Below are positions 22,919 through 31,724 of a DNA stretch of 43,949 nucleotides, piece after piece (within the stretch, counting starts at the first letter, position 1; each line of letters opens with the position of its first letter). The stretch lies in assembly GCA_964590955.1 (NCBI GenBank), contig CAZPYT010000006.1:1-43949 (forward strand). Direction: 5' to 3'. The DNA comes from CAZPYT01 sp964590955 (lineage in GTDB: Bacteria > Patescibacteriota > WWE3 > UBA101185 > UBA10185). The position numbers and the translations under genes were made by a program. A model generated the notes under the pieces. The model did not search any database. It saw only the letters and a list, made by a program, of their open reading frames with translations, and was not told the origin of the DNA.

Positions 22919-23863
22919 TTATTGTTTTTTGAAGACTGCCCGCTTAATTAATTTGAATGCAACGATCAAGACTAAAATCAGTGGCAGGTAAACTACTAGC
23001 CATATAGCTGTGTTTCCAAGACTTATCAAGTTCATAAGTAAAGATCTTGTTGCTTGTCTGAATACTGCTTCAGGTCTCCATGCTTGCGCAGGTGTATAGG
23101 GTAACCCAAGCTCGTCGGTTGATAAATAAATTCTCATTAAGGTTGTAGATGATGCACCATCATAGTAATTTAACTGACCCTTATATCCGTCAATTTGATC
23201 TTGTAGGTTGAATATTTCCCTCTGCACTCTCAAAATGTCCTCAATTTTATCCGCTTGTAAAAGGATAATTTCAAATCTTGTTTTTGTGGATTCAAGCCTT
23301 GCAATTCTGCCTTCTAGGTCAATGTACTGATCTGTAATATCCTTACCGGAAATATTTTCCGAAACAACTTTCACGGCAAGTTTTCTAAACCTGTCTAGAG
23401 CCATATCCATTTTATCTGATGGTATTCTTACAGCTATTGAGCCGCTTTCACCGAATTCCGGAGTATTTATATTTTCTTCCACCATATATCCGCCCATCTC
23501 AAAGACGCTCGCTTTTATAATATCAAGTGTATCTCTTACACTTTTGACTTTTATAGACATATTTGAGTTTGTGATTACTTTGCGATCAGTTACACCGGGT
23601 TGAGGTGCTACATTTCTTGTGGGAGCCATTTTCGAGTTATATACTGCAGACTCTTCTGCCATATCGTAGCCCATACCGGATATAGTACCCCCTACAGCGC
23701 CAAATGTCGGTGCAGAATCCATATATGAAACAGACCTAGATCTAGCACCTAAAAGAGATATAAATGAGTTAGCGAAGAAAATATAGGCTAAAATAGCCAA
23801 AAGGACGGTAGAAAGCTTATTATTTTTAATCCAGCCTAATATTTTAGACAGAAATTCTTTCAT
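22919..23863 (-). CDS. DUF4349 membrane protein
   Basis: 314 residues. One N-terminal membrane segment (about 18-36), a Ser/Met/Gly-rich linker, then the DUF4349 domain. DRKVITNSNMSIKVKSVRDT, GGYMVEENIN, SIAVRIPSDKMD, ISGKDITDQYIDLEGRIARL and a coiled coil to about 235 mark it. A C-terminal membrane segment with a basic tail (about 285-308) follows. The function of the family is unknown; an extracytosolic coiled-coil sensor or scaffold role is often suggested. The promoter has TTGACT, 17 nt, TAAAAT, 9 nt before the ATG. Confidence 0.9.
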   Translation of the reverse strand: MKEFLSKILGWIKNNKLSTVLLAILAYIFFANSFISLLGARSRSVSYMDSAPTFGAVGGTISGMGYDMAEESAVYNSKMAPTRNVAPQPGVTDRKVITNSNMSIKVKSVRDTLDIIKASVFEMGGYMVEENINTPEFGESGSIAVRIPSDKMDMALDRFRKLAVKVVSENISGKDITDQYIDLEGRIARLESTKTRFEIILLQADKIEDILRVQREIFNLQDQIDGYKGQLNYYDGASSTTLMRIYLSTDELGLPYTPAQAWRPEAVFRQATRSLLMNLISLGNTAIWLVVYLPLILVLIVAFKLIKRAVFKKQ

Positions 23864-23872
23864 ACAAATAGA

Positions 23873-23901
23873 ATTTTATCCTACTGCCTGTATACAGTCA
23901 A
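23873..23901 (-). promoter_or_regulatory. promoter of the DUF4349 gene
   Basis: Minus strand TTGACT (23896-23901), 17 nt, TAAAAT (23873-23878), then 9 nt to the ATG. The leader would be at most 2-3 nt. Confidence 0.65.
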
Positions 23902-23910
23902 ACTAATAAA

Positions 23911-24459
23911 TCAAGCTCTGGGGTATGTACGAAACTTTTTGATTTTCGTAATTTGCGAATTCGGAAATGTATAAATATTGCCTTCGCTATCTTTCAGTAA
24001 GGTAGTTCTTACATTTATATCTTCTACAATTCCCTCAACACCGCCTAATTCGACTTTATCCCCTACGTTATAAGAATTTTCGAACAGTATGAAAAAACCT
24101 GTAACGACGTCCCTTACTAGTTGTTGTGCCCCAAAACCTACTGCCAATCCCATAATACCTGCGCCTGTTAGTATTGGCGCAATATCAATACCCCATGTAG
24201 ACATTATCATGAGCGTGGTTACGGACCATATGCCAATTCCAAGAGCGCTTTTTACAATATTAGTTAAAGTTGTGGCTCTTTGTTCTTTTTGTTCCTCAAT
24301 TTCTTTATTCTCATGTTCGATCAGCTCTTCTTTAATATTCTTAAGGATTAGCTCAACGACTCTTGTAGCCAGTGCGCTTGCTATTAGCGCTGCAACTAAG
24401 ATAGCCAGTGTTTTCGTAATTTCTTCCATTACAGGTACTTTACTTAAAAAATCAAACAT
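23911..24459 (-). CDS. short MscS-family mechanosensitive channel
   Basis: 182 residues. Two or three membrane segments, including the pore helix GAGIMGLAVGFGAQQLVRDVV, then the beta domain (NSYNVGDKVELGGVEGIVEDI, RTTLLKDSEGNIYTFPNSQI). The C-terminal alpha/beta cage of E. coli MscS is missing: the protein ends soon after FPNSQITKIKKF. This is the minimal gated-pore version. The start lies 2 nt after the superoxide dismutase stop; GAGGTG at the end of that gene is the Shine-Dalgarno. Role: release of solutes on osmotic downshock. Confidence 0.92.
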   Translation of the reverse strand: MFDFLSKVPVMEEITKTLAILVAALIASALATRVVELILKNIKEELIEHENKEIEEQKEQRATTLTNIVKSALGIGIWSVTTLMIMSTWGIDIAPILTGAGIMGLAVGFGAQQLVRDVVTGFFILFENSYNVGDKVELGGVEGIVEDINVRTTLLKDSEGNIYTFPNSQITKIKKFRTYPRA

Positions 24460-24461
24460 TT

Positions 24462-25070
24462 TTACACCTCTCTATATTTTTTGGAAACAATATCCCAGTT
24501 CACAATATCCCACCATTTTTCTACATACTCTTGTCTTCTGTTTTGATAATTTAGGTAGTAAGCATGTTCCCAAACGTCTACACCTAAAATTGGTGTCCAT
24601 CCTGACATCAATGGGCAATCTTGGTTTGGTGTGGATATAACTTCCAGGTCTTTATTACCGTCTGCTACAAGCCATGCCCAACCGCTGCCAAATCTTGAGA
24701 CTGCTTCTTTAATAAATATTTCTCTTAATTCCATAATTGAACCAAATGTGGAATTAACCATTTTAGTCAACTCATTATCAGGATTTTTAGCTCCTTTAGG
24801 TGTCATGACTTCCCAATAAAGATTATGATTGTAGTAACCTCCGCCATTGTTGATTACTGCAGTCTGAATATCCACAGGTAAATCTCCAATATTTTTTAAG
24901 ATATCTTCTATCTTTTTGTTTTCATAAGCAGGATATTTTTCTAAAGCGGAATTTAGCTTTGCAATATACGCAGCATGATGTTTTGTATAATGAATTTCCA
25001 TTGTTTTTGAATCAATAACCGGTTCTAGTGCATTAAATTTGTAATTTAGTGTCGGCAATTCGTATGGCAT
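24462..25070 (-). CDS. superoxide dismutase, Mn/Fe family
   Basis: Converts superoxide to oxygen and hydrogen peroxide. 202 residues, the usual length. Metal ligands: His in EIHYTKHHAAY, His in GGGYYNHNLYWEVM, and Asp and His in DVWEHAYYLNY. The Gln in STPNQDCPLM is at the position typical of Mn enzymes. The C-terminal KWWDIVNWDIV is the standard end. Shine-Dalgarno AAAGGG 7 nt before the ATG. It is in an operon with MscS and suggests the cell meets oxygen. Confidence 0.97.
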   Translation of the reverse strand: MPYELPTLNYKFNALEPVIDSKTMEIHYTKHHAAYIAKLNSALEKYPAYENKKIEDILKNIGDLPVDIQTAVINNGGGYYNHNLYWEVMTPKGAKNPDNELTKMVNSTFGSIMELREIFIKEAVSRFGSGWAWLVADGNKDLEVISTPNQDCPLMSGWTPILGVDVWEHAYYLNYQNRRQEYVEKWWDIVNWDIVSKKYREV

Positions 25071-25130
25071 TTTTTAACCCTTTCTAATTTTCTACCGTTT
25101 AGATTGTATCATATTGACTTTTGGATTATG

Positions 25131-26609
25131 TTATTTGGATATCTTTGTAATATAAACAAGAGGAACACCCTCACGTTCGATTACATCGGTTGGCTTAATG
25201 TTGAATATCGGTTCTTCACAAACAAAGTAATCTGCGTGCTCGGCATCTTTCACAAATGAAATTTGAGGCATTCCGTATAGAAATTTCTCGCACGAATAAA
25301 CATCCGCCAGGCTTCTGTTTTCTCTTGCAATCTTTTTAAAAGCTTCTGTATAAGCTAGCTTTAGATAATCTTTTTCGTAAAGTACCGAAGCTTTTTTCAA
25401 GCCGCCGATTGCTTTATTGTAAAAAATATACTCATACGGGTGTAGTTTAACCAGAGAATATGTAGTAAAACAAAAGGAAATTAGAACTGTACCCGTAATG
25501 ATATTTCTTGTATTTGCTGATTTTACGCCCATTACAATTTCAATGAATACAATTGATGCGACTAGATAAATGAATGGGTATAAAAATAAAATTTCTGTTA
25601 TTTCAGGAGCAGAATTTACCGGTACAAATACATAGAAAAGAAAAAAGAAACCTAATATTTGTAGACACAGTATATACAGGTCATCTTTATGTTTTTTGAT
25701 GACGAAAATAATTGAAAAAAGTAAAAAAATGATTATTTGAATTGGTGTTGTAATTAGAAAATATGTAAATACGTATTTTAACGCGGCAGCTGTATAAAAC
25801 CCATTATTTGCAAAAGCGCTATTAAGAGTAAATTTATCATTAATAAGGTGAAATAGATTTATTAATGGATTAGCTGCAATAAATGGCCATGTTCCTATCA
25901 GAATCAAATTTGCTATAAAAGAAATAAAAACCAGTTCAATCAGCATTTTTCCAATAAGTGAGAATTTTGTTTTCGATTTAGTTTCATCGTGTCGAGTAAA
26001 TATTAAGTATGTGTTGAAAGACAAATAAAATATATATAAAAGAAATGCATAAAGAGATGCTCCTTGTGCTATACCAAAAGAAATGCCGGTAAGCACAACT
26101 CTAACTAAAAATATTTTGTAATAAGTACCTCTGAGCTTAGATGTGCCATAAATAGATAATATTGCAAAAAAAAATGTAAACATTGCAAAAATCGTGTGCG
26201 GGTTGTTGATTGAATGCCCAATTAGCCTAGGTGTAAGAAGCATAAAAAGTGCGGGTATTACCGAGAGTATTGGGTTTTTGTACTTGTGTTGTAGCAAAAG
26301 ATAACTTCCGCAAAGAACAGAAAAAAATAAAATAGAATTAAAAATGTGATATGTAATGTAATTTTTAGATTTATTTAAAATAAATGCTGCCGCAGAATAA
26401 ATGTAATTGTGTGGATCTGATAACGTAGTTAAATTTACAGACATATCCCCATAAAGGTAATATTTAACTAAGTCGTGTCCCCTGTTATAAAAATAAATTT
26501 CGTTATTTGATAATCCGAAATCCTGAATAAAATTCAATACAAGAAAAAAATAGCCTACTGTAAAAAGAGCAAATAACCAGTGGAATTTTAACATTCTAAA
26601 TAATTTCAT
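25131..26609 (-). CDS. GT39-like membrane glycosyltransferase
   Basis: 492 residues, about 11-12 membrane segments and a short C-terminal outer domain. The first loop (GLSNNEIYFYNRGHDL) sits where GT-C enzymes carry their acidic catalytic residues. LMLLTPRLIGHSINNPHTIF resembles the second family block. It probably uses a polyprenyl-phosphate sugar; the acceptor is unknown. It is divergent from another enzyme of the same class (26639-28105) with about 30 bp between starts, so both may act on the same glycan. Very AT-rich, like its neighbour. Confidence 0.75.
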   Translation of the reverse strand: MKLFRMLKFHWLFALFTVGYFFLVLNFIQDFGLSNNEIYFYNRGHDLVKYYLYGDMSVNLTTLSDPHNYIYSAAAFILNKSKNYITYHIFNSILFFSVLCGSYLLLQHKYKNPILSVIPALFMLLTPRLIGHSINNPHTIFAMFTFFFAILSIYGTSKLRGTYYKIFLVRVVLTGISFGIAQGASLYAFLLYIFYLSFNTYLIFTRHDETKSKTKFSLIGKMLIELVFISFIANLILIGTWPFIAANPLINLFHLINDKFTLNSAFANNGFYTAAALKYVFTYFLITTPIQIIIFLLFSIIFVIKKHKDDLYILCLQILGFFFLFYVFVPVNSAPEITEILFLYPFIYLVASIVFIEIVMGVKSANTRNIITGTVLISFCFTTYSLVKLHPYEYIFYNKAIGGLKKASVLYEKDYLKLAYTEAFKKIARENRSLADVYSCEKFLYGMPQISFVKDAEHADYFVCEEPIFNIKPTDVIEREGVPLVYITKISK

Positions 26610-26638
26610 AATGTATACTTAAAGAATAGCATGTCTTT

Positions 26639-28105
26639 ATGATCTATAGTCGATATTTAAACAAGAATAGTATTTTTAAACTACTTTTACTATCAGTATT
26701 TTTAGTTGTTAGATTAGTTGACTTAGGATCGGATATATCAAATACAGACGCATACCGATGGCATACCAGATCTGATAATTTTCTACATGCGATTAAGACT
26801 TTTGACTTTAAAAATACTTATCAGCATTACCAGCCGGGTGTGACTCTTATGTGGATTAATGCATTTTATAAGCAACTGAGTTTTTCTGTGCACTATCATT
26901 TATTAAAGGATTCAACGCCTCCGACGTTGAATAATTATAATGAGTTCACTGAAATACACGGCCAGTCTAAAGCACTTATCGTATTTATTTTGTTTATATT
27001 ATTTACTGTTCAGCTTAATATCATTGAAAAATTATTTAATCAGAAGGTTTCGTTACTCTATGCATTATTTATGACAACTGAGCCCTATTTGATTGGCATT
27101 GATAGGTGGTTTCATGTTACTTCTTTAGAAGCGTATTTTGCCTTTACATCATTTTTGCTAATTTTAATTTGGATAAAAGAAAATAATTGGAAATACTTTA
27201 TTTTATCCTCTATAGCAATTGCTTTTGCGGTTTTATCTAAGATTACATCAATAGTTTTAGTGATTCCTTTAATATATGTACTCTATTCAAAGAAATCTAT
27301 GAAGATAATAGTTAAATATCTTCTTTTAGTTTTAGTTTTTATAGTATTGTTTTTTCCGGCTTTTTGGGTTGACTTTTATAATGTGACGCGCTCTTTATTT
27401 GTTGCTTCAAAATCAGCTTTGCAAGTAGAACATTATCAAAGCCCGCTTCCCGTTACGGTAAAACTACTGTTTTATGATATTATTTTGCTTTTAAAGTCGT
27501 CCGCAGTTCTAATCATTAGTTTTATTATGTCAATTTGCTCCATCAGTAAGCTGGCGAAAAATAAGACATATATTTATTCATTATTATACTTTTTTACCTA
27601 TTACCTCGTGCTTTTTTTGTCTGCGAAGAAAATCGACAGGTATATTGTTCCTATGATATTACCTATGATATTTATAAGCTCTTTGTATTTGTCTAATATT
27701 TCAAAAAAAATTTTGAATCTAGTAGTAGGCATAATATTAGCGTATTTTGTATTTTCTACCTTTATCTATTTTCCTAATTATTCGGCATTTTATAGTTTAG
27801 GAACAAAAACTGCGATATCCTGGGGAGTTTATGATAATAGCGGAGAATACTTTTCTGAAGCAGCAAGATATTTGAATAAATATGGTAGAGATAATACAGT
27901 TTATATTCCTAATGGTGCCGCGTCCTTTAAATATTATTATGGGGGGTCAATAACGGATGGCCAAAAATCAGATTATGATTATTATGTGACTTCTCTTGAT
28001 CAAGACAGAAAAATTACTTTATTAGATAAATGCCTGATTTTAGAAAATTATTTTGGATCTAAAGAGCAAAAAGTTGTATTTGTTTATTCTTGTAATTCAA
28101 ACTGA
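26639..28105 (+). CDS. GT39-like membrane glycosyltransferase
   Basis: 488 residues, about 12 membrane segments. NTDAYRWHTRSDNFLHAI gives the acidic first loop, and YQHYQPGVTLMW follows as in dolichyl/undecaprenyl-P-mannose-type protein glycosyltransferases. TTEPYLIGIDRWFHV and SKITSIVLVIPL are further GT-C features. No Shine-Dalgarno; an extended -10-like TGTATACT lies 19 nt upstream. The last 22 nt overlap the 3' end of the convergent M16 peptidase gene. Confidence 0.8.
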   Translation: MIYSRYLNKNSIFKLLLLSVFLVVRLVDLGSDISNTDAYRWHTRSDNFLHAIKTFDFKNTYQHYQPGVTLMWINAFYKQLSFSVHYHLLKDSTPPTLNNYNEFTEIHGQSKALIVFILFILFTVQLNIIEKLFNQKVSLLYALFMTTEPYLIGIDRWFHVTSLEAYFAFTSFLLILIWIKENNWKYFILSSIAIAFAVLSKITSIVLVIPLIYVLYSKKSMKIIVKYLLLVLVFIVLFFPAFWVDFYNVTRSLFVASKSALQVEHYQSPLPVTVKLLFYDIILLLKSSAVLIISFIMSICSISKLAKNKTYIYSLLYFFTYYLVLFLSAKKIDRYIVPMILPMIFISSLYLSNISKKILNLVVGIILAYFVFSTFIYFPNYSAFYSLGTKTAISWGVYDNSGEYFSEAARYLNKYGRDNTVYIPNGAASFKYYYGGSITDGQKSDYDYYVTSLDQDRKITLLDKCLILENYFGSKEQKVVFVYSCNSN

Positions 28106-29346
28106 TTATTATCCCCTATCGCGATTGAAGAATATTTATTATTTAGCATTGTAATATGCATCGGTTTTTTAAAAATATTATTTGCAACTTGTGTAATATC
28201 TTGTGTAGTTGTCTCATAAATTTTTTGGATTTCTTCAAAGTGGCTTTTAACTACTTGCTCGTAAAGATAAAGCTCTGAATAATAGTCTGCCATTCTTGAT
28301 GTCTTTTCCAGTGTAAATATTATGTCCGCTTTGAGTTTCTGTTTATAATGCTCAATTAATGAAGTAGAAAGTACAAAATCTTTTTGAATGTCTGAAAAAG
28401 CCCTCAAATATTTATACACGTTGAAGTGATCAATAGCTGCATAATACCCAAAAAGACCGTAGGTGTTTGAGTTGAAAGAATATCCATCCAGTATATATGG
28501 ATTCACTAGGCAATTACTAGAAAGAACATGTTTAAATTGATCCTTCATGATATTTGATAACAGCATAGCTGCAAATCTCTCAGAATCCCCTGTTTTATAG
28601 CCATAATAATCAATTTTTATATGTGCCTGGCTATATTTAATGCCTTTTTCCACATGTGTTCTTGAAGTATTATTTTCTTTATATCTCAGAGATTTTACGC
28701 GATTACGAGGTTGGCCATAGCAGAAATATTTACTTGCCAATTTTTGAACAAGCCTTTCGTTAACACTGCCGCTAACGGACAATACGAAATTTGACGGATG
28801 ATAATATCTTTCTTTGAAATAAGTTAAGCTTCTTAATGATACTTTTTCAATATCATCAAGATTTCCGGTGTTGAATTTCTCAAATCTTTGTTTAGGGTAT
28901 AGCGCCTTGTAAGCAATCCTACCGATATATTTTTGTGGATTTTCACAGCTCATTTTAATCTCATGTTTAATTCTACTCGATGTTTCCTCAAAATATTGCA
29001 TGCAAACAGTTGTATTAAACAAAATTTCGGATAAGTATTCAAAACCTGCTTCAATATCTTCTTTCAGAACTTTTACCAAAAAAGCCACATCGTCTCTGCT
29101 TGTTGTAGCAGTTATTCTACCGCTTTTGTTATAAACCAGACTTTGAAATTCATTTCTGGGGTATTTTTGAGACTCAATAATTAATAAATGTTCTAAGAAG
29201 TGAGCTGCACCAATTTCATCTTTATTTTCATAATTGCTTCCTGCAAGACCTCTTAAGCACAAAGTAGCGGAAGCTGTTGGCCTATACGTTACTACTACTT
29301 TTAAGCCATTGCTCATATTGAAAAGTATAGGAAGGTCATTAATCAT
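28084..29346 (-). CDS. M16-family zinc metallopeptidase
   Basis: 420 residues, the usual length for single-chain processing-peptidase-like M16 proteins. HFLEHLL (about residues 49-55) is the inverted zinc motif HxxEH. EETSSRIKHEIKM, about 75 residues later, supplies the third ligand Glu. YHPSNFVLSVSGSV and the second weaker M16 repeat follow. There is no signal peptide, so it is probably cytoplasmic and degrades small peptides. No second, inactive M16 partner is seen nearby. Its 3' end overlaps the glycosyltransferase gene tail to tail. Confidence 0.92.
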   Translation of the reverse strand: MINDLPILFNMSNGLKVVVTYRPTASATLCLRGLAGSNYENKDEIGAAHFLEHLLIIESQKYPRNEFQSLVYNKSGRITATTSRDDVAFLVKVLKEDIEAGFEYLSEILFNTTVCMQYFEETSSRIKHEIKMSCENPQKYIGRIAYKALYPKQRFEKFNTGNLDDIEKVSLRSLTYFKERYYHPSNFVLSVSGSVNERLVQKLASKYFCYGQPRNRVKSLRYKENNTSRTHVEKGIKYSQAHIKIDYYGYKTGDSERFAAMLLSNIMKDQFKHVLSSNCLVNPYILDGYSFNSNTYGLFGYYAAIDHFNVYKYLRAFSDIQKDFVLSTSLIEHYKQKLKADIIFTLEKTSRMADYYSELYLYEQVVKSHFEEIQKIYETTTQDITQVANNIFKKPMHITMLNNKYSSIAIGDNNQFELQE

Positions 29347-29368
29347 CGAATCGAAGCGTAATAAAAGA

Positions 29369-29399
29369 TTGTTAATTAATAATTAAATTGTGGTAACAT
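29369..29399 (+). promoter_or_regulatory. leaderless promoter
   Basis: TTGTTA, 19 nt, TAACAT, then TAATAT and the ATG at 29406. Confidence 0.45.
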
Positions 29400-29405
29400 T
29401 AATAT

Positions 29406-29957
29406 ATGATTAAGCCCTGCCATAAAAAAGCATTATTTTTTGTTGCTTTACTATTAAGTCCATTATTTTACGCTTCTGCAGCAGATTTAAGTTTAACTTA
29501 TATTGGTGCCTTAGCTACTGAGGGAAAAAAATACACTGAATGGTGGTATACCGCAAGCAGTGCTTTACTAAAAGGGATGGCCCCCTCAGAAGCTGAAGTT
29601 AAAATTACCGTAAACGATAAGGAAAGCACAGTAGATGCCGACAGCTCAGGAAATTGGTCTTTTCAGGTAGACGGCTCCGGGGATAAAACAATTAAATTAA
29701 GCTCTGAAGGTGTTTCCTATAATTTTGTATTGCATTTGGGTCAGGCACTCCCGGACAATATTACAGGCACAACGTCAACAACAGAAACTACTACGTCGGT
29801 ACCGGAAACGGGTTCGAGCCAGTTAGCAGGCTTGGCATTTGGATTATCATTGGCTCTTTTGGGTTTTTATATTTATTACGATCACAAGACTCAAAATAAC
29901 AAGGTTCAATATGAACAGCGGGTTTTGAATTCTCTTGAGGATAACGATTCTTTCTAG
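29406..29957 (+). CDS. surface protein with Ig-like domain and VPETG sorting-type tail
   Basis: 183 residues. Signal peptide (KKALFFVALLLSPLFYASA, cut before ADLS). One Ig-like beta domain (about 27-115; EAEVKITVNDKESTVDADSS, GNWSFQVDGSGDKTIKL), as in bacterial adhesin/biofilm 'Big' domains. A Thr-rich stalk follows, then VPETG, a hydrophobic stretch of about 19 residues and a charged tail. This is the layout of an LPxTG sortase substrate, though the tail is longer (about 28 residues) than usual. No sortase is in the window. It may instead stay as a one-pass membrane protein. Confidence 0.8.
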   Translation: MIKPCHKKALFFVALLLSPLFYASAADLSLTYIGALATEGKKYTEWWYTASSALLKGMAPSEAEVKITVNDKESTVDADSSGNWSFQVDGSGDKTIKLSSEGVSYNFVLHLGQALPDNITGTTSTTETTTSVPETGSSQLAGLAFGLSLALLGFYIYYDHKTQNNKVQYEQRVLNSLEDNDSF

Positions 29958-29960
29958 TGA

Positions 29961-30350
29961 TTACTGTTTCGAGATTGAGTGATAGCTATCAATAGCCACG
30001 ACTTTGTTTACAAATCTTTTTACAAATTTAGAGTTTACGTCATTTTTTAAAAACAAGACACTTCTTTTATTGAGTATTTTTGATGCCATTAATTCAAAAA
30101 GCATACCTTTACTAAATACAGGCGTGTCAATATAGAAATACACCTGATCGCAGTCTTTCATATTTAAAAATATTGCTTTTATAAGTTTGAATGTACCTAA
30201 ATGCATGTGTTTCCACTTTTTAACATCTCGGCCAAGAACGAACGCCTCATCCCCCCACGACTCTATTTTTTCAGAGATTTCTTCTAATACTTTTTTTAGA
30301 TCTTCCCTGTTTTTATTGTTCGTGTATTTATATGATAAAAAGTAACGCAT
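29961..30350 (-). CDS. TIR-like / nucleoside deoxyribosyltransferase-like fold protein
   Basis: 129 residues. MRYFLSYKYTNNKNREDLKK is a first strand and helix as in TIR or nucleoside 2-deoxyribosyltransferase folds. KDCDQVYFYIDTP is a central strand. SKGMLFELMASKILNKRSVL matches the family motif where a Glu on a helix is catalytic and a strand follows. It could cleave N-glycosidic bonds in NAD or nucleosides, or be a non-catalytic sensor. Single gene, 3' end facing the VPETG gene with 3 nt between stops. Family membership is an inference from the pattern. Confidence 0.55.
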   Translation of the reverse strand: MRYFLSYKYTNNKNREDLKKVLEEISEKIESWGDEAFVLGRDVKKWKHMHLGTFKLIKAIFLNMKDCDQVYFYIDTPVFSKGMLFELMASKILNKRSVLFLKNDVNSKFVKRFVNKVVAIDSYHSISKQ

Positions 30351-30408
30351 ACTATATGTCTATGTATTTTACCCTATTTTCTTGTGTTATCATAATTTTG
30401 TGAGGTCA

Positions 30409-30846
30409 ATGAGATTATTAGTTTTAACGTTTTTTTCAATTATTGGTTCAAGACTATTGAGTGAAGTAACCATGTGCAAATATGTAAGACCGGACGTGGT
30501 TCTAAAATGCGGTCCCGGACTTGTGATAATTGTATTATTTTTTGTCTCTGTTTATTTTATTGATAACCTGATCGTTGAATATTATGAGCACGAGAATAAA
30601 AAAGATATTTTTTACACTTTGATATTTACTATTCCCTATTTTGGTCTGATTGGCTTTGTTATTTCCAGATTTATTTCTACGCTGACTGCTGTATCCATCG
30701 AATATATCCTATCTGTCGGATTATTTTACTCCGGTCTAATTTTTACTGCGTTCTATAATCTTAATTCATATTCTTTAGTCAGGCGCGTGAATAAAGTCTT
30801 TATGGTAACCCTTATACTATCAATCTTACTTTTTATTGTCCTATAG
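30409..30846 (+). CDS. membrane protein, four or five TM
   Basis: 145 residues with hydrophobic segments at about 1-16, 36-55, 67-90, 98-118 and 125-145. Two Cys lie in a short loop (VTMCKYVRPDVVLKCGPG). No family recognised. The ATG at 30409 is chosen because GTGAGG lies 3 nt upstream; a TTG nine codons earlier is unlikely. It is divergent from the TIR-like gene, and a hairpin follows at 30854-30890. Confidence 0.65.
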   Translation: MRLLVLTFFSIIGSRLLSEVTMCKYVRPDVVLKCGPGLVIIVLFFVSVYFIDNLIVEYYEHENKKDIFYTLIFTIPYFGLIGFVISRFISTLTAVSIEYILSVGLFYSGLIFTAFYNLNSYSLVRRVNKVFMVTLILSILLFIVL

Positions 30847-30853
30847 AAGAATT

Positions 30854-30890
30854 ATGAGCTATGTGTACTGGCTTTTACCACACAGCTCAT
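30854..30890. terminator. hairpin between convergent genes
   Basis: Stem ATGAGCT/AGCTCAT extended by TGTG/CACA with one mismatch. T-runs are weak on both sides. Confidence 0.5.
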
Positions 30891-30893
30891 TAA

Positions 30894-31190
30894 TTATGTT
30901 GAATTTATTGTGATTGTGATTTTTACTCCTTTTTTTCTTATATTTACCATGTTCTTTTTTGTCAGCTTTATCGGTTCTATTGTTTTTGCTTCGATAAAAG
31001 CCTCATCCACTTTATGTTTGAGATTTGGAGACTGTGAACCAATATCTCTACAGAAAGAGTTGTAACACATTTTTTTCGAAGCTGACCCCGGGTCTGTTGT
31101 CGCAACTGCTGTCCAGATTCTTCCTTGGCAAGAGACAAGCACATACTTTTTGCCTTTACCTACAGTTTTATAAACTATATACGCGTCCAT
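30894..31190 (-). CDS. hypothetical protein, 98 aa
   Basis: Starts MDAYIVYKTVGKGKKYVLVS. It is soluble and basic, with three Cys (SCQGRIW, KMCYNSFCRD). The C-terminal part alternates Lys and hydrophobic residues (NIRKKGVKITITINST). No family recognised. The ATG at 31190 is set by GAGGTG 3 nt upstream; the GTG inside that Shine-Dalgarno is the longer alternative. One of the orphan genes that use a Shine-Dalgarno leader. Confidence 0.65.
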   Translation of the reverse strand: MDAYIVYKTVGKGKKYVLVSCQGRIWTAVATTDPGSASKKMCYNSFCRDIGSQSPNLKHKVDEAFIEAKTIEPIKLTKKNMVNIRKKGVKITITINST

Positions 31191-31284
31191 ATTCACCTCT
31201 GTTAATGTATTTTTTTTCTGTCGAGTCCTTTGTATAAATAATACTTATATATTGTCAGTAAAGCAAATTGATACTAATATTTAA

Positions 31285-31310
31285 AGAAAAACGGCAGCCA
31301 CTTGACTGCC
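31285..31310 (-). terminator. Rho-independent terminator
   Basis: Minus strand stem GGCAG/CTGCC with an 8-nt loop, then GTTTTTCTTT, about 40 nt past the stop of the acidic-protein gene. Confidence 0.75.
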
Positions 31311-31348
31311 ATTTATCTTTTATTCATGTTTAGAAAAACTATGATATA

Positions 31349-31591
31349 TTAGAAGTCTTCTTCGTCATCACCCCAATCCATGTCATCGTCATCATCATCT
31401 TCTTCATCTTCTTCGTCATCCGCATCAAGCTCGATATCCAGTTCGTCGTCTTCCATTTCTTCATCATCATTCTGAACCAGGGTCATCTGGACTTCATCAT
31501 ATAAATCCCATTCCTCAGGATCTGCATCATCTGCAGGTTGCCAATCGGGATCTTCTTTTAAATATTTTAGTATTTCTTCTTTACTTAGCAT
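31349..31591 (-). CDS. small extremely acidic protein
   Basis: 80 residues. The N-terminal third is helical (MLSKEEILKYLKEDPDWQPA). The last 45 residues are almost all Asp and Glu with a terminal DWGDDEEDF. No signal peptide, so cytoplasmic. Such tails mimic nucleic acid or bind basic proteins or cations; the delta subunit of RNA polymerase is one known case, but the N-terminal domain here is too short to claim that. The ATG at 31591 is chosen because AAGGGGGTG lies about 8 nt upstream. Confidence 0.75.
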   Translation of the reverse strand: MLSKEEILKYLKEDPDWQPADDADPEEWDLYDEVQMTLVQNDDEEMEDDELDIELDADDEEDEEDDDDDDMDWGDDEEDF

Positions 31592-31712
31592 TAAATACTG
31601 CACCCCCTTTTAATAAGGCAGCTTATACTGCAGACTGCCTTTATGTAGGAATAAAAATATTTTCTTATTTGGCTTTTTATTAGTCAAGATTTATTTAGTA
31701 GGACTGTACTGT

Positions 31713-31718
31713 TATTAT
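31713..31718 (+). promoter_or_regulatory. -10 box (leaderless)
   Basis: TATTAT, then TAATTA, then the ATG at 31725. Confidence 0.45.
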
Positions 31719-31724
31719 TAATTA

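Noticed and set aside
23150..23180. DGASST in the DUF4349 protein as a possible flavinylation site for the ApbE
   Set aside because: The sequence is part of the normal beta-strand end of DUF4349, lacks the surrounding FMN_bind fold and lies 16 kb from apbE.
31349..31591. RNA polymerase delta subunit (RpoE)
   Set aside because: Only the acidic tail is alike; the N-terminal HARE-type domain of RpoE is about 90 residues and is not present in this 80-residue protein.
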